DNA of 39,699 bases from Aestuariivirga sp. Lineage in GTDB: Bacteria > Pseudomonadota > Alphaproteobacteria > Rhizobiales > Aestuariivirgaceae. A program made the position numbers and the translations under genes. Under the pieces are notes generated by a model. It had not been told where the DNA came from and searched no databases. It saw only the letters and a list, made by a program, of their open reading frames with translations. This document shows, piece by piece, positions 34,953-39,699 of the stretch (its first letter is position 1; each line of letters starts with the position of its first letter). The stretch is taken from assembly GCA_030680855.1 (NCBI GenBank), contig JAUXUN010000067.1, positions 1 to 39,699 on the forward strand, written 5' to 3'.

Positions 34953-34982
34953 TTGCGTGCCGTCAGGCCTGAATGCACGCAA
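34953..34982 (-). other. 30-base nested palindrome in the binding-protein leader
   Basis: TTGCGTGC (34953-34960) pairs with GCACGCAA (34975-34982), and the loop itself contains the perfect palindrome TCAGGCCTGA (34963-34972). In the - strand mRNA it would sit about 40-70 bases before the start codon. It may be an operator or a 5' stabilising hairpin; the sequence alone does not decide. Confidence 0.55.
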
Positions 34983-35314
34983 GTTCTTGATGGTCTTTTT
35001 GCCGGCTGAATGACCGGATAGGGGAGAGCTGGCGCGCAATTGGGCGCTCACTGAAGAATGGAAACGTGGTGTTCTCTCACTCAACTCCTGCTTCTCCCTT
35101 GCCCGGTGTTTATCGTTGGTCTGGTGTGCCAGCCGGTTTCAATTGCAGAGTGAGGATTATAATACTTAATTCATTTTAAAAATGCAAATGTTTCGTTATG
35201 AGGCGCCAAAATTAACCCGTTCTCATCACAAGGCTGATAGTTGTACTGCGATAAAGCCATAAATTCCTTGATTGGGTCTAATTTTGTCTCTATTTTGCTG
35301 TTTGGAGTGAAATG

Positions 35315-35344
35315 TACAAAAGTTGCAAATTATATATTTTTGTA
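35315..35344. promoter_or_regulatory. Dyad TACAAAA-N16-TTTTGTA, possible regulator operator
   Basis: Two 7-base half-sites, TACAAAA (35315-35321) and TTTTGTA (35338-35344), are exact inverted repeats in an AT-rich stretch about 110 bases before the SorC gene. SorC-family proteins bind extended dyads near their own genes, so this is a candidate site. AT-rich DNA yields such dyads by chance fairly often. Confidence 0.3.
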
Positions 35345-35451
35345 TCTTCGAACGTCGGTCCTTCATTTGACGTGCTATCGCCATTGCCCCTCTCGGCTGT
35401 TACAGAGAGTGAACTGACAAATCAGCGGTTTTCGCGAGGCTAGAAGCCAAA

Positions 35452-36447
35452 ATGCTAGAAAAAACCACATCCCGGAAGGCCAGGCCCGCCAGCAGCAGTG
35501 ATCGTGGTGCCGGGCGGGTGGCGCGCAACCGCCTGCGCATCGCCTGGATGTATTATGTCGAAGGCCTGACCCAGAACGAGATCGCCGACAAGCTTGGCAT
35601 TGGCCGGGTGACCGTGGTGCGAAACATCAACGAGGCCCTCAAGCAGCGGGAAGTAAAAATCTGGATTGAGGGCGAGATCGCCGAATGCTTTGAACTTGAG
35701 GTGCAATTGAAGAAGGCCTTTGGCCTGCGCGAGGCCATCGTTGTCCCCGAGCCTTCAAGCCCTGCGAATGTGACCAAGGCGATTGGCGTGGCGGCCGGCA
35801 TGTATATTACCGACAGCCTCACCGACGACATGTCAATTGGCGTAGGCTGGGGGGCAACCCTTTATGAATCGCTCCAGACGCTGACGCCGCGCGAACTTGA
35901 GAATGTGCAGGTCGTGTCCCTGCTGGGCGGCATCGTCCAGGCCCGGCGTTATAATCCTTCGGAATTTGCATGGCAGTTTGCCCGCATTGTTGGCGCCGAT
36001 TGCTACCTCCTTGCGGCACCCGCCGTCGTCGATTCGCCCGAAACCAAGGAAGCGCTGATTGAGCGCTGCGGCTTGCGCGACGTGCTGCGCCGCGCCGAAC
36101 GGATCGATATGGCGCTTCTCAGCGTTGGCACCATGGCGCCGGATTCAACCGCCTTCCGCTTTGGTTTCAGTTCCGAAGAAGAGCGCACCGCCCTGATCCG
36201 CCTGGGCGCCGTTGGTGACCTGCTTTACAATTTCTATGATAATACCGGCACGCTCGTTGACCACCCCATCAATCAGCGCGTGATGTCCATTCCGCTTGAG
36301 CAATTGCGCGGCGTGCCGCTGCGGGTCATTGCCTCCGGCGGCCATGAGAAGGTTGAGCCGATCCTTGGCGCCATCAAGCTGGTGAACTGCAATGTCCTGA
36401 TCACCAATGAGGCAACGGCGCGCGAACTGTTGCTGAGGCGGAGCTGA
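35452..36447 (+). CDS. SorC-family sugar-responsive regulator
   Basis: A 331-residue SorC regulator. The helix-turn-helix is at about residues 38-60 (LTQNEIADKLGIGRVTVVRNI), followed by the NagB-like effector domain with IGVGWGATLYESLQTL (near 125) and VVSLLGGIVQARRYNP (near 155) and the family end NVLITNEATARELL. A basic, low-complexity leader (RKARPASSSDRGAGR) precedes the DNA-binding part. It is divergent from the binding-protein gene and so probably controls the importer operon and itself. A single base separates its stop from the next ATG. Confidence 0.88.
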   Translation: MLEKTTSRKARPASSSDRGAGRVARNRLRIAWMYYVEGLTQNEIADKLGIGRVTVVRNINEALKQREVKIWIEGEIAECFELEVQLKKAFGLREAIVVPEPSSPANVTKAIGVAAGMYITDSLTDDMSIGVGWGATLYESLQTLTPRELENVQVVSLLGGIVQARRYNPSEFAWQFARIVGADCYLLAAPAVVDSPETKEALIERCGLRDVLRRAERIDMALLSVGTMAPDSTAFRFGFSSEEERTALIRLGAVGDLLYNFYDNTGTLVDHPINQRVMSIPLEQLRGVPLRVIASGGHEKVEPILGAIKLVNCNVLITNEATARELLLRRS

Positions 36448-36448
36448 G

Positions 36449-37078
36449 ATGCTCACTCCTCTCAAATCTGAAATCCTCAAAGTTGATGACCTGAGCCACG
36501 AGGCGCGCCGCTTCAGAACCATTCTGTGGTCCTTCGAACGCAACATGGACCTTCTGTTCAAGGATACGGGACTCACCGCCGAGGTCGATCACGCCGCACT
36601 GGCGGAAGCCTTTTCCCGCTGGCGCTTGGCCTTCGACAATTCCAAGTATCTGGCCAGCACCGACCGGCGCGACTTCGTCATCTACGCGGCGGGCCTTATG
36701 CTCAAGGAACTCATTGCCGCTTCGCCGCTGAAGGCCGTAGAAGGAAAAGAGCAGGGGCTTTCCGTCCTGCCCATCGAGATCGATCATCGCCTGAAGCGCT
36801 GGCCCGAGGGCTATGCCTATACCAGCTTCTGCCTGTCGGTCGCCGCCGCCATCCTCAAGGAAATGGGTGATGCGGAGCCGGTTCTGGCATCAAAGACCGA
36901 CGATCCCCGCTTCTGGGATTCCTTCCGGGAGAATGCCCTGGAAAGCCCAACCATGGCCGTGGCCTTTTTCGATCTTGTCTGCGGGCAGGATCCCAATTGG
37001 GAAGCGCCTGACGTGCCATGGCTGCGCCGCGTTGTCTCGCGGTCGATTGACGTCGCCTCCCATGTAAGGGCCTCGTAA
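36449..37078 (+). CDS. Protein of unknown function coupled to the SorC gene
   Basis: A 209-residue cytoplasmic protein I do not recognise. It lacks a signal peptide and membrane segments and looks largely helical, with conserved-looking patches such as RFRTILWSFERNMDLLF (near 22), SRWRLAFDNSKYLASTDRRDFV (in part, near 60), RWPEGYAYTSFCLSVAAAIL (near 109) and DPRFWDSFRENALESPTMAVAFFDLV (in part, near 148). It starts one base after the regulator stop, so it is co-translated with it, and its stop codon abuts the stop of the convergent SorC gene with no space. Close coupling to a regulator of a sugar importer suggests a part in the same pathway, but no function can be assigned. Confidence 0.68.
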   Translation: MLTPLKSEILKVDDLSHEARRFRTILWSFERNMDLLFKDTGLTAEVDHAALAEAFSRWRLAFDNSKYLASTDRRDFVIYAAGLMLKELIAASPLKAVEGKEQGLSVLPIEIDHRLKRWPEGYAYTSFCLSVAAAILKEMGDAEPVLASKTDDPRFWDSFRENALESPTMAVAFFDLVCGQDPNWEAPDVPWLRRVVSRSIDVASHVRAS

Positions 37079-38131
37079 TCAGCTTCCGGCTTTGCGCTGC
37101 GAACCGGCGGACTGGCTCACCGCCAGTGGCTGCCGCCGCCCGTCAGCGCGGTCCAATACGCCGCGCGCCGTCTGTTCATCGGTCACCAGGACATTTACAA
37201 AACCGGCAAACAAGGCACCGTACAAGACCGTCACCTTGCTGCGGCCGCCGGAAGCAAGAATGACGCGGGGAATGCTCTTCAGCTTGTTGGGCGGCAAGGC
37301 AATGACGCGCCGGTTGAGCGGGTGATCAATCACCTCTCCGGCGGCATCAATCCAATGCACGCAAATATCACCTACAGCACCTGCTTTCAGAAGGCTTGTC
37401 GCTTCGGCATTCGAAATCAGGCCAACCTGCATCATGGTATTGGGATGGGTAAGCTCGCCAACCGAGAGAAGTGCCAAATCGACCTTTGCGCCGCGCTCAA
37501 ACACGTCGCGGACCATGGACTGCTTCAGGAATATGTCACGCGTTGCTTCTGAATCGGTGAGCGCGGGAGCCGCTATGTAATAGCATTGCGCTCCAACGAT
37601 ATCGGCCAGATGCGAGGCGGTTTCATGCGGATTGACCAGCGAAGCTTGCGTGAGGCCACCCATCAACGACACAACGGATAGATCTTTGTACAGGCGGCGG
37701 GGAACCGAGCGCAGGGAATAGCGAAGGGTTCGCCCCCAGCCTACGCCGACCGACATGCCATCCTTCAACTGCGATCCCAGATAATGCCCGGCGGCATTTC
37801 CAATCAGATAGGGCAGCTGGTTTCGATTGAGCGGCGTTGGAACAACCACCGCATGATGGAGCATGAACCGTTCCTTGAGCTGTTCCTCCAGGGACACGCA
37901 GTCCGCCAATCGGCCGGTGACCTTGATCTGAACAAGGCCCTGTTCGCGCGCCAGGGCAAGCAGGCGGTTGATGCGAACCCGGGTCAGCCCCAGCTTCTTG
38001 CCGATTTCAGCCTGGGTATTGCTGCCGACAAAATAGAGCCAGGCCGCGCGGGTGGCCAATTGCTCCTCAGGATCAAATCCTGACAGCTCTTCCGCGCTTG
38101 GCAGCTCCATGTCCATGACACCGGTTCTCAT
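37079..38131 (-). CDS. SorC-family sugar-responsive regulator, second of this locus
   Basis: A 350-residue SorC regulator. The helix-turn-helix is at about residues 36-58 (NTQAEIGKKLGLTRVRINRLL), the effector domain follows with SVGVGWGRTLRYSLRSV and VVSLMGGLTQASLVNP, and the end NVLVTDEQTARGVLDRADG carries a basic tail. The start at 38131 overlaps the stop of the GpsA-like gene (ATGA), implying coupling; an ATG at 38161 is also in frame. It is clearly a paralogue of the regulator at 35452 but differs through much of the protein, so the two probably sense different ligands. It is the last visible gene of an operon that enters from beyond the right edge. Confidence 0.87.
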   Translation of the reverse strand: MRTGVMDMELPSAEELSGFDPEEQLATRAAWLYFVGSNTQAEIGKKLGLTRVRINRLLALAREQGLVQIKVTGRLADCVSLEEQLKERFMLHHAVVVPTPLNRNQLPYLIGNAAGHYLGSQLKDGMSVGVGWGRTLRYSLRSVPRRLYKDLSVVSLMGGLTQASLVNPHETASHLADIVGAQCYYIAAPALTDSEATRDIFLKQSMVRDVFERGAKVDLALLSVGELTHPNTMMQVGLISNAEATSLLKAGAVGDICVHWIDAAGEVIDHPLNRRVIALPPNKLKSIPRVILASGGRSKVTVLYGALFAGFVNVLVTDEQTARGVLDRADGRRQPLAVSQSAGSQRKAGS

Positions 38132-39192
38132 GTGTTGCTTACCCGGTGAAATACCCGCCACGGAATTTCAAGTGGCGTGTCCGACAACAATGTTTTCAGC
38201 AAGGCATTGGCCAAGGGCATTGCAGCTTCATCCAGCACCCCGCCGGCCATCATGGCCCGGAGCGAATGGGCCGTTGCCACACCCAGCTCAGCGCCTTCGA
38301 TGGTGTCGCCTTTCATCGGGCCATTCCGGGTTTCGCTATAGGTGAGCCCGCGCCCCAGATTATTTCCAAGCCGGGAATTGCGCCCGGCTTGGCACGTGAC
38401 GTACAGATCGCCAACCCCCGGCATTCCCCAAACGCTTTCCGCCGTGCCGCCCAATGCCTGGGTAAGCGCAATCATCTCGCGCACCGACTGGTCAAAGATA
38501 ACCGATGCCGCATTGTTGTTCTGCGCCTTGTTTTCGGCAGGCGCCATGCGCGCCATGGCGCCATGGGCCCAGCCTACCGCAATGGCAAAGAAGTTCTTGA
38601 AGGCGGCACAGGTTTCAACCCCCACCATGTCGGTTGAGGGACGGGGGTGATAGTAATCCGTTTCCAGGGCGGCGCATAGTTGTGCAGCCAGCGCTTCATC
38701 ATGCGAAACGATAACCGTGCCTGTGAGCCTCCGCACCGCAAGTTCGCCAGCGATGCAAGGTCCGCCAATGGCCGCCACGGGCACATCAAATCCCAGTTTC
38801 TGCTTCAGGGATTTAGCAACCAGATCCGGCAGTGTGGCAAGGGATGTTGATTGGGGGTGCATGCCCTTGGTGATCATGAGCACGGGAATGGGCTTTTTGA
38901 GTGTTTCAGAAAGGCGTTCAATCGCCCAATTGACGCCCGCTGAGGATATGCCCAGCAGAATCAGGTCCGTGTCGTTGCCAACCGCCTCGGCAAACTGGTC
39001 ATAGGTATAGCTTTTCACCGGCGTGGGTAGCGTCACGTTCAGCTTGGGGTGAAGCAGGTTTGCTCTTAAGCTTTCAATGATTTCGCCATCCAGATGCGTG
39101 CCGACAAGGCGCACCTCAAAGCCGCGATCGGCAAAGGGCAGTGTCATGGCGGACCCCATGACCCCGGCGCCGAGGATGGTGACTGTTTTCAT
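38128..39192 (-). CDS. GpsA-like NAD(P)-dependent glycerol-3-phosphate dehydrogenase paralogue
   Basis: A 354-residue member of the GpsA family, which interconverts sn-glycerol 3-phosphate and dihydroxyacetone phosphate. The N-terminal Rossmann motif ILGAGVMGSAM (residues 5-15), MITKGMHPQ (near 108), GGPCIAGELAVRR (near 142), GVETCAAFKNFFAIAVG with the catalytic Lys (near 190), and GVGDLYVTCQAGRNSRLGNNLGRG (in part, near 262) are recognisable. Several signature positions depart from housekeeping GpsA (GGPCIA instead of the usual SGPSFA, NNNAASV instead of GDNARAA). Set between an ABC ATPase and a SorC regulator, it is more likely a catabolic polyol-phosphate dehydrogenase than the phospholipid enzyme (inference). 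It overlaps both neighbours by four bases. Confidence 0.82.
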   Translation of the reverse strand: MKTVTILGAGVMGSAMTLPFADRGFEVRLVGTHLDGEIIESLRANLLHPKLNVTLPTPVKSYTYDQFAEAVGNDTDLILLGISSAGVNWAIERLSETLKKPIPVLMITKGMHPQSTSLATLPDLVAKSLKQKLGFDVPVAAIGGPCIAGELAVRRLTGTVIVSHDEALAAQLCAALETDYYHPRPSTDMVGVETCAAFKNFFAIAVGWAHGAMARMAPAENKAQNNNAASVIFDQSVREMIALTQALGGTAESVWGMPGVGDLYVTCQAGRNSRLGNNLGRGLTYSETRNGPMKGDTIEGAELGVATAHSLRAMMAGGVLDEAAMPLANALLKTLLSDTPLEIPWRVFHRVSNT

Positions 39193-39699
39193 CCTATCGC
39201 CATTGTGGTTTTGGCATCGAACAGGTGGACCTTGTCGAGCCGTGGGGCAAATTCAACAATACTGTCGCGCTTGAAGACCTGGCGTTCACGCACAATGGCG
39301 CAAATCTCAGTGTCGCCCAAATCCGCGTAGATATGGATTTCAGGGCCGGTGGGTTCGGTCACCGAAATTTTCGCCGGAAAGCCTTTCCCAACTTCCAGAT
39401 CCTCCGGGCGAATGCCATAGATCACCTCCTGGCCCGGCTTGGCTTTGTGGGATTTTGGCAAGGGCAGCTTCACGCCACCCGCCGAGATTACGTGGGTCTT
39501 TTCGGCAATTCCCTCGATCAGGTTCATCGACGGAGAACCGATGAACTGGGCCACGAACAAGTTGATGGGATGGTCATAAACCTCCAGCGGGGTGCCCACC
39601 TGCTCGATGATGCCATCGCGCAGGATGACAATCTTGTCAGCCATGGTCATCGCTTCGATCTGGTCATGGGTGACATAGACCGTTGTCGTCTTCAGCCGC
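39189..39699 (-). CDS. Carbohydrate ABC transporter ATPase (UgpC type), 5' part beyond the window
   Basis: The C-terminal 169 codons of a MalK/UgpC-type ATPase; the frame is open to the right edge, and the first ATG inside the window (39650) is internal. The H-loop YVTHDQIEAMTMADKIVIL is present, then GTPLEVYDHPINLFVAQFIGSPSMN and the TOBE/OB regulatory domain (YGIRPEDLEVG, EIHIYADLGDTEICA). Walker A, signature and Walker B lie outside. Its stop overlaps the GpsA-like start by four bases. With the ATPase at 23790 it is one of two candidates to drive the importer at 31514-34912, or it belongs to another transporter further right. Confidence 0.87.
   Translation of the reverse strand, partial: RLKTTTVYVTHDQIEAMTMADKIVILRDGIIEQVGTPLEVYDHPINLFVAQFIGSPSMNLIEGIAEKTHVISAGGVKLPLPKSHKAKPGQEVIYGIRPEDLEVGKGFPAKISVTEPTGPEIHIYADLGDTEICAIVRERQVFKRDSIVEFAPRLDKVHLFDAKTTMAIG

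Larger units (their letters stand above)
34913..35451. promoter_or_regulatory. 539-base divergent intergenic region between the binding protein and SorC genes
   Basis: No gene is seen here. The left part is the leader of the binding-protein message with a strong palindrome (34953-34982). The middle and right parts are AT-rich. On the - strand there is a TATAAT at 35161-35156 that could be a -10 box for the importer operon, without a well-placed -35. AAATGCAA at 35180-35187 also occurs at 24931-24938 upstream of the DRL operon. A wide dyad lies at 35315-35344. Confidence 0.55.

Noticed and set aside
33329-34972. 547-codon open frame on the + strand antisense to the binding-protein gene
   Set aside because: It is a high-GC shadow of the - strand gene, which has a Tat signal, a good ribosome binding site and clear family features; the antisense translation has no recognisable domain.
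23790-39699. Classical erythritol (ery) operon
   Set aside because: No EryA-type FGGY kinase, EryB, EryC or RpiB/TpiA pair is present; the kinase is PfkB type and the operon has E1/E2 genes instead.
1-39699. tRNA, rRNA, CRISPR array, intact insertion sequence or prophage
   Set aside because: No cloverleaf-like sequence, spaced repeat array, transposase, integrase or phage gene was found on reading both strands; short RNAs could be missed by eye.

Overview
The window looks like chromosome of an alphaproteobacterium, most likely Hyphomicrobiales (Rhizobiales). The evidence is the high G+C with long antisense shadow frames, a sorbitol operon in Rhodobacter/rhizobial style (smoEFGK-smoS), an imuA-imuB-dnaE2 mutasome with the alphaproteobacterial LexA box GTTC-N7-GTTC, and a DRL-type (DXR-II) reductoisomerase homologue of the kind known from Brucella. 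I saw no rRNA, tRNA, CRISPR array or intact transposase.

Layout. (1) 1-3689, + strand: a tightly coupled oxidative cluster of HpaB-like flavin monooxygenase (cut by the window edge), FMO-like monooxygenase, RidA-family protein and DUF1028 protein. (2) 3690-4800: an AT-rich exported protein of unknown function, surrounded by copies of a 17-bp repeat (TTACGGTGACAGCGCAT), one pair folding into a bulged hairpin. (3) 4801-5952: an argE-type deacetylase on the - strand. (4) 6011-13514, + strand: HAD phosphatase, SorC regulator, sorbitol/polyol ABC transporter SmoEFGK, sorbitol dehydrogenase SmoS and a second SDR; then, on the - strand, a Gfo/Idh/MocA dehydrogenase and a TIM-barrel sugar isomerase, and on the + strand a DhaK-DhaL ketose kinase (to 17305). 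(5) 17477-23766, + strand: an SOS cassette of endonuclease III-like protein, ImuA, ImuB and DnaE2 behind one LexA box. (6) 23790-39699: a second, less familiar carbohydrate locus. It has an ABC ATPase (-); a + strand operon of DRL-like reductoisomerase, acetoin/pyruvate-dehydrogenase-like E1 alpha, E1 beta and E2, and a PfkB kinase; a - strand operon of Tat-exported binding protein, two permeases and an unknown protein; a + strand SorC regulator with an unknown protein; and a - strand operon of ABC ATPase (cut by the edge), GpsA-like dehydrogenase and another SorC regulator.

The most interesting part is region 6. A reductoisomerase that interconverts DXP and MEP, a sugar kinase and an acetoin-type acyl-CoA-forming dehydrogenase lie in one operon next to sugar importer genes and sugar-responsive regulators. 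Read together they suggest a catabolic route: import of 2-C-methylerythritol or a similar methyl-branched polyol, phosphorylation by the PfkB kinase, back-isomerisation by the DRL protein to a 1-deoxyketose phosphate, and thiamine-dependent cleavage to acetyl-CoA plus glyceraldehyde 3-phosphate. This is inference from gene content; each family assignment rests on sequence I could recognise by eye, without database searches. Region 4 is a conventional sorbitol/mannitol-type system with extra enzymes that may extend it to tetrulose or other ketoses. Region 5 is a known mutagenesis cassette with an unusual fourth member and a LexA box placed exactly inside the predicted promoter spacer.
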